A stretch of 64,000 nucleotides of DNA, from positions 5,835,501 to 5,899,500 of the forward strand of contig NZ_CP053564.1 in assembly GCF_013155125.1 (NCBI RefSeq), in the 5' to 3' direction. The first letter of the stretch is position 1, and each line of letters opens with the position of its first letter. Shown here one piece after another: positions 25,267 to 33,809 of this stretch. Source of the stretch: Pseudonocardia broussonetiae (GTDB lineage: Bacteria > Actinomycetota > Actinomycetes > Mycobacteriales > Pseudonocardiaceae). A program made the position numbers and the translations under genes. The notes beneath the pieces are model-generated. The model had not been told where the DNA came from. It did not search any database and was given only the letters and a program-made list of their open reading frames with translations.

Positions 25267-26024
25267 GGCACGACCGGGTCGTTCCGGCGGCGGCGCAGCA
25301 GGCGGTCGACGACGCTCGCAGCCACCTCGTCGGCGCCCCTCGCGCCCGTCCGGATCGCCCGCACGGCATCGGTGGACAGCGCTCCCGTCGAGTCGCGCAC
25401 GATCTCAGGGAGGTCGATGGCGGCGATGACGTACCGGGCGATGCCGACCAGGTCGACCCGCTGGACCGCGGCGTCGAGGTCGACCGCAGCCACCAGGCGG
25501 TCCAGGTCGATGCTCGCCGCCGCCGCGTCGAGGTCGGCGCGGCGCACCACCGCGTCCACGTCCACCCGCCGCACCACGGCGTCCACGTCCACCCGCTTCA
25601 CCACGGCGTCCAGGTCCACCGTGCCGACGAGGCGGTCGAGGTCGATGCTCGCGGCCACCGCGTCGAGGTCGACGCGGCGCACGATGGCGTCGAGGTCGAC
25701 GCGCCGGAGGACCAGCTCCGTCAGGTCGAGCCCGTCGAGCACGAGCTCCACCACCCCCACCGCGACGCGCTGCACGAGCGCCGCCCCGACCTGCTCCAGC
25801 TCGGCGCGGGTCCTCCGGCCCCGCTCGAGCAGCTCCGCACCGGTCGCACCGGCGACCACACGGGCGAGCAGCCCCTCCCCCGCCCGGCGAACCGGCTCGG
25901 ACGCCCGTCGACCGACCCGCCACACGACCGCCCCGACACCGAGCACGACGTCGACGAGGTCCGCGGCGCCACCGCCCGCCCCGGTGCCGGCCGGCCCCGT
26001 CCCGTCCCCGCAGCCGGCGCTCAC
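25263..26024 (-). CDS. Nonapeptide-repeat protein coupled to RDD protein
   Basis: A 253-residue protein. An N-terminal region with Gly/Ala-rich and helical stretches is followed by ten contiguous nine-residue units of the type VDLDAVVRR (encoded by 25431-25700) and then a C-terminal helical region ending 'VVDRLLRRRRNDPVVP'. The strict V/I-D-L/V-D-x-hydrophobic pattern suggests a solenoid or a charged amphipathic rod. Similar repeat regions occur beside or fused to RDD domains in actinobacteria. It has a GTG start. The function is unknown. Confidence 0.75.
   Translation of the reverse strand: MSAGCGDGTGPAGTGAGGGAADLVDVVLGVGAVVWRVGRRASEPVRRAGEGLLARVVAGATGAELLERGRRTRAELEQVGAALVQRVAVGVVELVLDGLDLTELVLRRVDLDAIVRRVDLDAVAASIDLDRLVGTVDLDAVVKRVDVDAVVRRVDVDAVVRRADLDAAAASIDLDRLVAAVDLDAAVQRVDLVGIARYVIAAIDLPEIVRDSTGALSTDAVRAIRTGARGADEVAASVVDRLLRRRRNDPVVP
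25431..25700. repeat. Ten tandem 27-bp units encoding nonapeptide repeats
   Basis: The coding repeat has a period of 27 bp. Units are diverged at the DNA level but keep an acidic-hydrophobic-basic rhythm, so selection acts on the protein. Confidence 0.85.
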
Positions 26025-26100
26025 GACGCTCCTCCCCGCTCCCCGGTCCCGGCACGTCGTCCGCACTCCGGCCCCACGGGCGGGCGGCGGCGACGGGTCC

Positions 26101-27348
26101 TCACAGGCGCTCGTGCCCGGTTGCGCTGCCCCATCGGCCCGAGCCCCCCTCCTCCGCGGCGTGCGGGCCGACCGTCGCGGACCGCGCGGCCCGGTCCGCC
26201 CGCTCCTGCGCGATCTCGGCCCGCAGGAGTGCACGGGTCTCGGCCGTCGGTCCGAGGAGCGGCCGCCACCGCCGGGCCCGGGGGTCGCCGTCCACGAGGA
26301 CGGCCTTGACCAGCAGGGTCAGCGGTACCGCCAGGATGGCGCCGATCGGCCCGATGACGACGGCCCAGAACAGCACCGAGAACAGGGTCAGCGTCTGGCT
26401 CAGCGAGACGGCCTGCCCCACGACGCGCGGCTGGATGATCGACTGCACCAACCCGTTGATCACGGCGTAGACGACCAGCACCGCGATCGCCGTCGGCCAG
26501 CCACCGACGAGGAACCCGAAGAGCAGGGGCGGGACGAGCGCGACGAAGTAGCCGACGTTGGGGATGTAGCTGCAGAGGAAGGCGAGCAGACCCCACAGCA
26601 GCGCCGCCGGGACGCCCAGGACGGCCAGGGCGATGGTGTTGAGCGTGCCCTGCACGATGCCGAGCGCCGTGGTCACCACCATGTAGCGCCGCACGTTCGA
26701 CGTGTACGTCTCCATGGCCCCGACCAGGTCCGGGTCGACCGCCGCGAGCTGACCGAAGATCACGCGCGTGTACGACGAGTCCGACGCCATCAGGATCATC
26801 ATCGTGAGGACGATCACCAGCGCCCCGGTGAGGTCCAGGACCCCGCCCAGCGCACCGGCCACCGTGCCGACGACGTTGCGCGGATCCGCTCCGGCCACGG
26901 CCGCCTGGATCTGCTCCTGACCGATACCGAGACCCTCCAGCCAGCGGGCGACGAGCGAACCGATCCGGGCGAACTGCTCGGAGTAGGTCGGCAGCATCGC
27001 GATGAACTCGATCAGCGCGATCATCAGCGCGTAGACGAACGCCGCCAGCACCGCGAACACGACGAGAGCGACCGCGGTCGTGGCGATCCCCCTGGGGACG
27101 CCCCGCGCCCGCAACCGGACGCGGACGGGCGCCGCGCAGATCGTGAGGACGAGGGTGAGCAGTGTCGGGGCCAGGATGCCGCGCAGGACGCTCATGCCGA
27201 CCGCGATCACGACCGCGGCAGCCAGGCCCAGGAGGATGCTCGAGGCGCGCGGGTACCTGCCGGAGGATCCGCCGGAGACCGCACCGGCCGTGTCGTCGCC
27301 GGGGCTCGCGGCGCCGGCCTGGACCGGCACCGGCTGGGGAACGACCAT
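26101..27348 (-). CDS. AI-2E family (PerM-like) permease 2
   Basis: A 415-residue polytopic protein with the conserved core 'SYIPNVGYFVALVPPLLFGF', 'QSIIQPRVVGQAVSLSQTL' and 'GPIGAILAVPLTLLVKAVLV'. It aligns along its length with 13361-14578 and, like it, ends in a long hydrophilic tail. The substrate is unknown. It is separated from the nonapeptide-repeat gene by only 76 bp. An operator lies 65 bp upstream in a divergent promoter region. Confidence 0.88.
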   Translation of the reverse strand: MVVPQPVPVQAGAASPGDDTAGAVSGGSSGRYPRASSILLGLAAAVVIAVGMSVLRGILAPTLLTLVLTICAAPVRVRLRARGVPRGIATTAVALVVFAVLAAFVYALMIALIEFIAMLPTYSEQFARIGSLVARWLEGLGIGQEQIQAAVAGADPRNVVGTVAGALGGVLDLTGALVIVLTMMILMASDSSYTRVIFGQLAAVDPDLVGAMETYTSNVRRYMVVTTALGIVQGTLNTIALAVLGVPAALLWGLLAFLCSYIPNVGYFVALVPPLLFGFLVGGWPTAIAVLVVYAVINGLVQSIIQPRVVGQAVSLSQTLTLFSVLFWAVVIGPIGAILAVPLTLLVKAVLVDGDPRARRWRPLLGPTAETRALLRAEIAQERADRAARSATVGPHAAEEGGSGRWGSATGHERL

Positions 27349-27413
27349 CAGGGGCCTCCTGGCTGCGCTCGTCCGACTCCCGGCGATCGTGGCGTCCCGT
27401 CCCGCGGGGCCCC

Positions 27414-27430
27414 TCATCCCCGGCGGGTGA
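27414..27430. promoter_or_regulatory. Inverted-repeat operator, island regulon
   Basis: TCATCC-CCGGC-GGGTGA. It lies 65 bp before AI-2E permease 2. Confidence 0.65.
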
Positions 27431-27459
27431 AACGAGCACGGCCGACCAGTGCGGCCCCG

Positions 27460-27476
27460 TCATCCCCGGCGGGTGG
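27460..27476. promoter_or_regulatory. Inverted-repeat operator, island regulon
   Basis: TCATCC-CCGGC-GGGTGG. It has the same spacer as the copy 46 bp to its left, as if that segment was duplicated, and lies 132 bp before the GAP-family gene. Confidence 0.55.
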
Positions 27477-27608
27477 TGCCCGGCGACCCGGTACGTCGGA
27501 CGCTCAACCGGTGCCCCGGTGAGGGGCAGCGCCGATGTCGCAGCGCAGGGAGGGTGGCGCTGTGCCGCCCCGGCGCCGCGGCGGGCCGGAGGGGGGCGGG
27601 CTCGCGTC

Positions 27609-28271
27609 GTGAGCATCGAGGTCGTCCTGCTGGCGCTGACGGCGGTGGTCCGCCCGACGAGCGCGGCCGTGGTCGTCGCGATCCTGTCGACCGGGCGGCC
27701 GCGGCGCCTGCTGACGGCGTACGTGCTCTCCGGTCTCGCCTTCAGTCTCGCCGTCGGCGCCCTGGTCCTCCTCATCGTCCAGCACGTCGGTCCGGCGCGG
27801 GCGGCGACCGCCCGGCCGGTCGTCGACGTCGTCCTCGGTCTCCTCCTGCTCGGCTGCGCCGGAGCCGACCGGATCGGGTACGTGCCGAGTCACGACCCCG
27901 GGCCCGCCGGGAGTCCGCGGTGGCTGCAGCGACGACTGGACCGCCTGTCGCCCTCCGGCGCCGCGACCCTCGGCGTGTTCCTGCACCTGCCGGGCGTGGT
28001 CTACCTCGCCGCGCTCAACGCGATCGCCGGCTACGCGCCCGGCACGGTGTCCGACGTGGTGCAGCTGTCGATCTACAACGCGTTCCGCCTCGGCGTGCCC
28101 CTCGTGGCACTGGTCCTGTCGACCTACCGCCTCACCGCGACCAGGGACTCCCTGGCGCGCGCCACCTCGTGGTCGATGCGTCACCGGAGGGGTCTCGTCG
28201 TGGCCTTCTGCGGCACGCTGGGGGCCTACCTGCTCCTGACCGGTGCTGTCGATCTCGCCCGGGGCCGGTGA
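27609..28271 (+). CDS. GAP/Sap-family (LysE-like) membrane protein
   Basis: A 220-residue protein with about six membrane helices. The first helix 'EVVLLALTAVVRPTSAAVVV' resembles the GAP (Sap, sulfolipid-addressing) family, and 'FLHLPGVVYLAALNAIAG' matches its central motif. In mycobacteria such proteins help export surface lipids; here the cargo is unknown. The GTG start is placed at the first in-frame codon before helix 1. Two operator copies lie upstream. Confidence 0.75.
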   Translation: MSIEVVLLALTAVVRPTSAAVVVAILSTGRPRRLLTAYVLSGLAFSLAVGALVLLIVQHVGPARAATARPVVDVVLGLLLLGCAGADRIGYVPSHDPGPAGSPRWLQRRLDRLSPSGAATLGVFLHLPGVVYLAALNAIAGYAPGTVSDVVQLSIYNAFRLGVPLVALVLSTYRLTATRDSLARATSWSMRHRRGLVVAFCGTLGAYLLLTGAVDLARGR

Positions 28272-28300
28272 CGTCGGCCGCGACGCCGCACCGGGGCGGC

Positions 28301-28317
28301 TCACCCCGACCGGGTGA
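28301..28317. promoter_or_regulatory. Perfect inverted-repeat operator, island regulon
   Basis: TCACCC-CGACC-GGGTGA, extended to 7-bp arms by flanking C and G. It ends 127 bp before the M48 peptidase gene. Confidence 0.7.
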
Positions 28318-28444
28318 GGCTCCGGCTCCTCCGCGGTGGTGCGGTGGCCCGGGTCGCACCGTCCCCTCGGCCCGGGACGCGGCGGACGTCCGCCGGCGGG
28401 TCGCCGGACAGGGGCCCCGGGACACGCAGGGAACGGAGCAGACG

Positions 28445-29413
28445 ATGTCGAGCACGCATGACCAGCCGGTCGGCCGGGAGGACCTGGGCCACCCGAACGG
28501 CCGCCCGGAGGGCACCCTGGAGGTGCCGGCACGGTCCCGGCGCGACGCTGCGACGGAGCCGCCGCAGGCACGGGTCGCGGCAGCCGCTCCCCCGCCCGGC
28601 CGTCTGCGGCACCCCGCCGAGGTCCCGTTCTTCCTCTTCATGGTCGTCCTGAACGTGGTCATCGTCGTCGCGATCCTGCAGGCCGCCATCTTCCTGCCGT
28701 TCCTCCCCGAGTCGCTCAGGGAGTCCGGGTGGGCGCTCGCCGTCCGCAGCGCCCTGATCGGGCTGCTGCTGCTGGTCCCGGTCCTCGTCGTGGTGCGGGA
28801 GACGCAGCGCGCTTCCGTGCGGGGGAACGCCGTGGCACTGTCCCCGAGCCAGTTCCCCGACCTCTACGAGACCGCCGAGGGCTTCGCGGCCGCGCTCGGG
28901 CTGAAGCGCCGACCGGACATCTTCCTGATGAACGGCAACGGCGCGCTGAACGCCTTCGCCGCGCAGGCGACGGGCCACGACTACGTGGTGCTGTCCAACG
29001 AGCTGTTCGCCAACCTCTGGAACGACAACCGCGACGGGCTGCGGTTCATCCTCGGGCACGAGATGGGCCACGTCCGCCTGCACCACGTCGCGCTCTGGTA
29101 CCAGATCGCCGTCGCCTACTCCGAGCGGATCCCGCTGCTCGGGCCGGCCCTGTCCCGACTGCGCGAGTACTCCTGCGACCGGCACGGGGCGTACCTGTCG
29201 CCCGGCGGGGCGACGGGGCTGGTGCTGCTCGCCTCCGGCCGGTACACGGAGAACGACGTGCACCTGGACGAGCTCGTCGAGCAGGGACGGCGGCTCCACG
29301 GCTTCTGGGTCGGTCTCGCGCAGCTGCCGATGACGCACCCGTACACGGTGCGGCGACTCGAGCGCCTGTACGGCGTCGGCCTGTTCGGTGCCGACGCGAA
29401 GCGCCCCGCCTGA
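28445..29413 (+). CDS. M48-family zinc metalloprotease, membrane-anchored
   Basis: A 322-residue protein. A hydrophilic N-terminus of about 60 residues, two membrane helices and then a cytoplasmic peptidase domain with the zinc motif HEMGH at residues 205-209 and a downstream 'LREYSCDRHGA' that supplies the third ligand. This is the HtpX/Ste24-like arrangement used for membrane-protein quality control. A BrkB-like gene follows 51 bp downstream. The GGAACGGAGC before the ATG is a modest ribosome binding site. Confidence 0.88.
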   Translation: MSSTHDQPVGREDLGHPNGRPEGTLEVPARSRRDAATEPPQARVAAAAPPPGRLRHPAEVPFFLFMVVLNVVIVVAILQAAIFLPFLPESLRESGWALAVRSALIGLLLLVPVLVVVRETQRASVRGNAVALSPSQFPDLYETAEGFAAALGLKRRPDIFLMNGNGALNAFAAQATGHDYVVLSNELFANLWNDNRDGLRFILGHEMGHVRLHHVALWYQIAVAYSERIPLLGPALSRLREYSCDRHGAYLSPGGATGLVLLASGRYTENDVHLDELVEQGRRLHGFWVGLAQLPMTHPYTVRRLERLYGVGLFGADAKRPA

Positions 29414-29464
29414 CACGGGGACGTCGCCGAGCCGCCGGGCGGCGGCCACGAGGAGGGGTGTCGC

Positions 29465-30502
29465 GTGACGGCCACGACGAACGGCAGGCCCGGCGGGCGA
29501 CCGGATGGCGACACCACCGTGGTGCAGCGGCTCCGGACGCGCTACCGGTCACTGGACCACCTGCTGCGGGCGGGCGTCCGGTACACGCAGCACCACGGCG
29601 ACCACTACGCCGCCGCGGTCACGTTCTTCAGCGTGCTGTCGCTCGTCCCGCTCCTGATGATCGGCGTCGCGATCGCCGGTTACGTGCTGCACCTCGATCC
29701 CGCGCTGCTCGGGGAGGTGCGGAGGGCCATCACCTCGGCCGCACCACCCGGGCTCGCCGGACCGATCAACGAGATCATCGACCAGGCGGTCGCGCAGCGG
29801 AACGTCGTGGCGGGGGTCGGTCTCCTGGCGGCGCTGTACTCCGGCATCGGATGGACGTCGAACCTGCGGGACGCGCTGTCGGAGCAGTGGGCACAACCGC
29901 CGGATCCACCGGCGCTGCCCCGACGGCTCCTCGTCGACCTGGCGGCCCTGCTCGGGCTCGGCGCCGCTCTGCTCGTCACCTTCGTCGTCACCGGCCTCGC
30001 GTCCGACGCTCTCGCGTTCCTCGGCGTCGGCGGATGGGGCATGGTCCTGCCGCGGGTGCTCGGGGTGCTGCTCGCGCTCGCGACCGACTTCCTGGTGTTC
30101 CTCTGGGTGATCACCCGGCTGCCCCGGCGACACGTCGCGCTCCGGGGGGCCGTGCGGGCCGCGCTGCTCGGCGCCGTCGGCTTCGAGGTCCTCAAGCAGG
30201 TCATGACGGTCTACCTCGGCCTCGTGACGGGGTCGCCCAGCGGCGCGGTGTTCGGGTCGACGCTCGGCCTGCTCATCTTCATCTTCTTCGCGTCCCGCTG
30301 GGTGCTGTTCGTCACCGCGTGGGCGGCCACCGGTCGGCAGGAGGAGCAGGAACCCGTCGTCCCCGTGCCGGCACCGGCCGTCATCAGGTCGGAGGTCGTG
30401 GTGCGGTCGGGGCCCGACGGCCGCACGACGGCCGGGCTGCTCGGCGCAGGGGCTGTGGCCGGCGTGCTGGGGATGCGCGCGCTGCACCGCGACCGGACCT
30501 GA
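29465..30502 (+). CDS. YihY/BrkB-family membrane protein
   Basis: A 345-residue protein with six predicted membrane helices. Family features include 'DHYAAAVTFFSVLSLVPLLM' near the N-terminus and 'PRRHVALRGAVRAALLGAVG' with 'VFGSTLGLLIFIFFASRWVL' in the C-terminal half. It is no longer called RNase BN, and the function is unsettled (envelope integrity or transport). It has a GTG start with GAGGAGGGG upstream. It probably shares a transcript with the M48 gene. Confidence 0.88.
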   Translation: MTATTNGRPGGRPDGDTTVVQRLRTRYRSLDHLLRAGVRYTQHHGDHYAAAVTFFSVLSLVPLLMIGVAIAGYVLHLDPALLGEVRRAITSAAPPGLAGPINEIIDQAVAQRNVVAGVGLLAALYSGIGWTSNLRDALSEQWAQPPDPPALPRRLLVDLAALLGLGAALLVTFVVTGLASDALAFLGVGGWGMVLPRVLGVLLALATDFLVFLWVITRLPRRHVALRGAVRAALLGAVGFEVLKQVMTVYLGLVTGSPSGAVFGSTLGLLIFIFFASRWVLFVTAWAATGRQEEQEPVVPVPAPAVIRSEVVVRSGPDGRTTAGLLGAGAVAGVLGMRALHRDRT

Positions 30503-30534
30503 CCCGCGCCCGCGGAGGGCGTGGTGCCGACCGC

Positions 30535-30551
30535 TCACCCGGGCCGGGTGA
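30535..30551. promoter_or_regulatory. Perfect inverted-repeat operator, island regulon
   Basis: TCACCC-GGGCC-GGGTGA. It ends 63 bp before the DUF1269 gene. Confidence 0.7.
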
Positions 30552-30614
30552 TGCCGCCCGGACGACGCGGAACCACAGTCGTCGGGACCATCGCTCCGAG
30601 GGAAGGCAAGGCAC

Positions 30615-31118
30615 ATGGCGACGTTGACGGTGTGGAAGTTCGACACGGCGGAAGGAGCGGGCAACGCTCTCACGACGCTGCAGGGCCTGCAGAAGGAGGA
30701 ACTGGTCCGGATCGTCGATGCGGCCGTCCTGACGTGGCCCGCCGACCGCAAGAAGCCCAAGACCGAGCAGCTCCGCAACCTGACGGGCGCCGGCGCACTG
30801 GGCGGCGCCTTCTGGGGGATGCTGTTCGGGCTGATCTTCTTCGTGCCGTTCCTCGGCATGGCGGTCGGCGCGGCGATGGGGGCCCTGACCGGCGCGATGG
30901 CCGACGTGGGCATCGACGACGGCTTCATCCGGAGCGTCCGCGAGAAGGTCACACCGGGTACGTCGGCCCTGTTCGTGATGACGTCCGACACGGTGACCGA
31001 CCGGGTGATCGAGAGCTTCCGCGACTCGGACCCCGAGCTGATCTCGACGAACCTGTCGGCCGATCAGGAGGCGAAGCTCCGGGAGGCCTTCGAGGAGGAG
31101 GAATCCGAGCGGGTGTGA
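30615..31118 (+). CDS. DUF1269 family membrane protein
   Basis: A 167-residue protein starting 'MATLTVWKFDTAEGAGNAL'. It contains the family's central glycine-rich helix pair ('GALGGAFWGMLFGLIFFVPF', 'GAAMGALTGAMADVGIDD') and a C-terminal alpha/beta segment with 'VTPGTSALFVMT'. The family is abundant in stress-related loci and its activity is unknown. The gene runs into a 23-bp perfect hairpin. Confidence 0.88.
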   Translation: MATLTVWKFDTAEGAGNALTTLQGLQKEELVRIVDAAVLTWPADRKKPKTEQLRNLTGAGALGGAFWGMLFGLIFFVPFLGMAVGAAMGALTGAMADVGIDDGFIRSVREKVTPGTSALFVMTSDTVTDRVIESFRDSDPELISTNLSADQEAKLREAFEEEESERV

Positions 31119-31130
31119 CGCCGGGCCGGT

Positions 31131-31178
31131 GAGACGAGAGGAGGGGGGCGCGATGTCGCGCCCCCCTCCTCTCGTCTC
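31131..31178. terminator. Strong bidirectional hairpin terminator
   Basis: Perfect 23-nt arms (31131-31153 and 31156-31178) flank a 2-nt loop. It lies between the convergent DUF1269 and MFS genes; its right edge overlaps the MFS stop codon. Confidence 0.85.
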
Positions 31179-32772
31179 ATCCTGCGACGGGGCCGTCCGG
31201 TCCGGCGGGCCGGGGGTCCGGAAGGCGGGTCATCCGGAAGGAGTTGACCAGACCGACGAGCCCCGCGAGGAGCGGCACGGCCAGCGACACCTGGAGCGCG
31301 AACGGCCTGGTCTCGGTGTTGATGCGGAGGATCTCCTGACGGATCTCCTCGGGTTGCTCCGCCAGCAGTCCGCTGAGCTTGGTGTTGCTCATCAGCTCGG
31401 CGTCCTCGGCCAGCACCTGCGCCACGCGCTGCTGATCGTCGGGCGGGAGCACCGTGCTCGACTCCGCCTCCGCCGTGAAGGTCGCAGCGAGCGTCGCCAG
31501 CATGATGGCCCCGGAGAACGCCAGGCCGAACGAGAGCCCGAAGGAGCCCGCCGCCGAGTTGACGCCGGCGGCCTCGCTCACGCGTTCGTCCGCGATCGGC
31601 GACAGCGTGTAGTTGTTCAGCTGGGACACCAGCAGCCCCAGTCCCGATCCCGCGACCACCAGCGGCAGGGACAGGCTCCAGCCCGAGCCCGACTGAGGGA
31701 CGATCACGATGAGGGCGACGACCCCGACCGCGAAGAGCGCGAACCCGAGCTGCACGATCCTGCTCGGGCGCCGCTTCCCCGCACTCCTGCCCGCCAGCAC
31801 CGCGACGCCGAACATGGTCAGCGAGAGCGGCGACAGGGCCAGACCGGCCTCCATCGCGTCGTACTCGAGGACCATCTGCAGGTAGATCGGCAGGACGATC
31901 ATCGTGCCGCCGAGGGCGATCTGCTGGAACAGCTGCTGGGACACGCCGATCCTGAAGTGCCTCGACACGAACAGCGCCGGGTCGAGGAGGGTCGTCCTGC
32001 CCCGGTCCGCCTGCCGCCGCAGCCAGAGCACCAGGCCGACCAGGCCCGCGACACCGATCAGCATGATGAGGCCGACCGCGCCACCTCCCTCCTGCCAGAC
32101 CAGGATGCTCAGCACGACGCCCCCCATGCCCAGGACGGACAGCGCCGCACCCACGAGGTCGATCTGCCGGGCACCGGTGTAGGGCACGTCGTGGACGAGC
32201 CTGATGCCCGTCAGCACGACGGCGATGACGACGCCCTCGAACACGAACCCGACCCGCCAGGACAGGTACGTCGTGATGAAGCCCCCGAGCAGGGGACCCA
32301 CGGCGGCGGCGATCGCCGCCGCAGCCCCGACCAGGGCGTACACCTTCTTGCGGGCCGCCCCCTCGAAGTTGCCGTGGATGAGTGACTGCATCGCGGGCAG
32401 CAGGAGCGACGCGCCCAGGCCGCCGACGACGGCCCAGAAGATCACGACCGCGGTCAGGGTCTGGGCGAACGCCATCGCCGTCGCGCCCACGGCGTAGCCC
32501 ACCAGCCCCAGCACGTACGCCCGCTTGCGCCCCACCAGGTCGCCGACCTTGCCCCCGATGAGGATGAAGGCGGCGGAGACCAGCGCCTCGAGCGCGATCG
32601 CCGACTGGACGCCGCTCACGGTCGTGCCGAGGTCCTGCACCACCGCCGAGATGGACACGTTCATGAGCGAGGTGTCCACGACCAGCACGAACATCGCCAT
32701 CGCGAGGAGCAGGCCGAGCGCCCGACTGCCCGTCGCCCCCTCGGGAACGCTCGGCGCTCCTGTCCCGGTCAT
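31177..32772 (-). CDS. MFS transporter, DHA2 (EmrB/QacA-type) drug exporter family
   Basis: A 531-residue protein with about 14 membrane helices. Early motifs are 'MFVLVVDTSLMNVSISAV' (helix 1, motif D1 of DHA2), 'GGKVGDLVGRKRAYVLGLVG' (motif A) and 'GPLLGGFITTYLSWRVGF' (motif C of antiporters). Between the last helices is a long extracytoplasmic insert ('EAESSTVLPPDDQQRVAQVL'), normal for the 14-helix group. It predicts proton-driven efflux of lipophilic compounds. No TetR regulator is adjacent. Confidence 0.9.
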   Translation of the reverse strand: MTGTGAPSVPEGATGSRALGLLLAMAMFVLVVDTSLMNVSISAVVQDLGTTVSGVQSAIALEALVSAAFILIGGKVGDLVGRKRAYVLGLVGYAVGATAMAFAQTLTAVVIFWAVVGGLGASLLLPAMQSLIHGNFEGAARKKVYALVGAAAAIAAAVGPLLGGFITTYLSWRVGFVFEGVVIAVVLTGIRLVHDVPYTGARQIDLVGAALSVLGMGGVVLSILVWQEGGGAVGLIMLIGVAGLVGLVLWLRRQADRGRTTLLDPALFVSRHFRIGVSQQLFQQIALGGTMIVLPIYLQMVLEYDAMEAGLALSPLSLTMFGVAVLAGRSAGKRRPSRIVQLGFALFAVGVVALIVIVPQSGSGWSLSLPLVVAGSGLGLLVSQLNNYTLSPIADERVSEAAGVNSAAGSFGLSFGLAFSGAIMLATLAATFTAEAESSTVLPPDDQQRVAQVLAEDAELMSNTKLSGLLAEQPEEIRQEILRINTETRPFALQVSLAVPLLAGLVGLVNSFRMTRLPDPRPAGPDGPVAG

Positions 32773-32935
32773 GTCGATCCACCGTCCTCTCGACGACTGC
32801 AGCTCCGGCACCCACGGCAGCGGTGCACTCGTCCGCCCAGAGCTGATGACGGCGGACTCGACCTCGTCCGGAGCGGCGCGCTCGTCGGCGCTCCGCCGGA
32901 CGCGGCGAGTCTGACCGCCACCGGCGCGTCTCCCC

Positions 32936-32952
32936 TCACCCGGTGCGGATGA
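32936..32952. promoter_or_regulatory. Inverted-repeat operator, island regulon
   Basis: TCACCC-GGTGC-GGATGA. It lies between divergent genes, 163 bp from the MFS start and 135 bp from the DUF7144 start. Confidence 0.6.
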
Positions 32953-33005
32953 TCGCCGGCGCCGGCCGGACCGGGCCGGGCGGAGGTGCCGCGGCGACCG
33001 GGGGT

Positions 33006-33022
33006 TCACCCGTCGGGGGCGA
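33006..33022. promoter_or_regulatory. Inverted-repeat operator, island regulon
   Basis: TCACCC-GTCGG-GGGCGA. It ends 65 bp before DUF7144 copy 2 and is the second site in this spacer. Confidence 0.65.
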
Positions 33023-33087
33023 GGCCCGGCGCCGCGACCGGCTCCACCATCGGTCCTCGTCCGGTCCCGTGGTGGAGGAGTTGCGTG

Positions 33088-33507
33088 ATGAGTACTGGAA
33101 ACCCGGCGTGGTCGGCCCCCGAGCAGCGGGAGTCGCCGTGGGCCGCCGGACTGACGACGTCTGCGGCGCTGCTGATGGGGATCGGCGGCGTGTGGCACGC
33201 CCTGGCGGGGATCGCCGCCGTGATGAACGACGAGGTGTACGTCAGGATGCCGGGATACGTCTACGTGGTCGACCTGTCCGCGTGGGGGTGGATGCAGCTG
33301 CTGCTGGGGATCCTGGTCGTCGTCGCGGGGTTCGCGGTGCTCAAGGGGCAGCCGTGGGCGCGCGTGCTCGGGATCGTCCTCGCGTGCCTCAGCCTGATCG
33401 CGAACTTCGTGCTCCTGCCGAGCTACCCCTTCTGGTCGCTGCTGATCATCGCGCTCGACGTGGCCATCATCTGGGCCCTCTCCACCTACCGCCGCGCAGT
33501 GCTGTGA
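33088..33507 (+). CDS. DUF7144 family small membrane protein (copy 2)
   Basis: A 139-residue protein with four membrane helices. 'VDLSAWGWMQLLLGILV' and 'NFVLLPSYPFWSLLIIALDV' match copy 1 at 898-1332 almost motif for motif. GGAGGAG precedes the ATG. Two operators lie upstream and a small coupled gene follows. Confidence 0.88.
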   Translation: MSTGNPAWSAPEQRESPWAAGLTTSAALLMGIGGVWHALAGIAAVMNDEVYVRMPGYVYVVDLSAWGWMQLLLGILVVVAGFAVLKGQPWARVLGIVLACLSLIANFVLLPSYPFWSLLIIALDVAIIWALSTYRRAVL

Positions 33508-33809
33508 GCCGCATGGTCCTGAGCAGCGCGTGGAGGGCTGCGCTGCTCGATGCACTGGCCAACAACGGGATCGTGTCGCCTGCGCACACGCGGGCGATGT
33601 GCGGCGCTCTGGAGCAGGCGGGGCTGGCGGTCGGCGGTGGCGAGGACTGGCCGCTCGTCGGGCACGTGGCGGTCTGGCGCCTCACCCCGTACGGCCGCTC
33701 GATCGCCCGGAAGCTGCGGCGGGGCTCCCCGGCCGAGCCCCGACCGGAGCCGCGGGTCCTCGCGACGGCTCACGCCGGGGGCAGGCGCCCCCGCCCGGCG
33801 CAGCGCTAG
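33504..33809 (+). CDS. Hypothetical 101-residue basic protein, coupled to DUF7144
   Basis: A GTG at 33504 overlaps the DUF7144 stop (GTGA), with an alternative ATG at 33513. The product begins 'MVLSSAWRAALLDALANNGI', a compact helical domain of about 75 residues, and ends in an Arg/Pro-rich tail. No family is recognised. Its stop codon shares the CTAG with the stop of the convergent channel gene. Confidence 0.55.
   Translation: MSRMVLSSAWRAALLDALANNGIVSPAHTRAMCGALEQAGLAVGGGEDWPLVGHVAVWRLTPYGRSIARKLRRGSPAEPRPEPRVLATAHAGGRRPRPAQR

Noticed and set aside
25431..25700. Regular 27-bp repeats considered as a CRISPR array
   Set aside because: Units are contiguous with no spacers, are diverged, and keep an open frame encoding a nonapeptide pattern; there are no cas genes.
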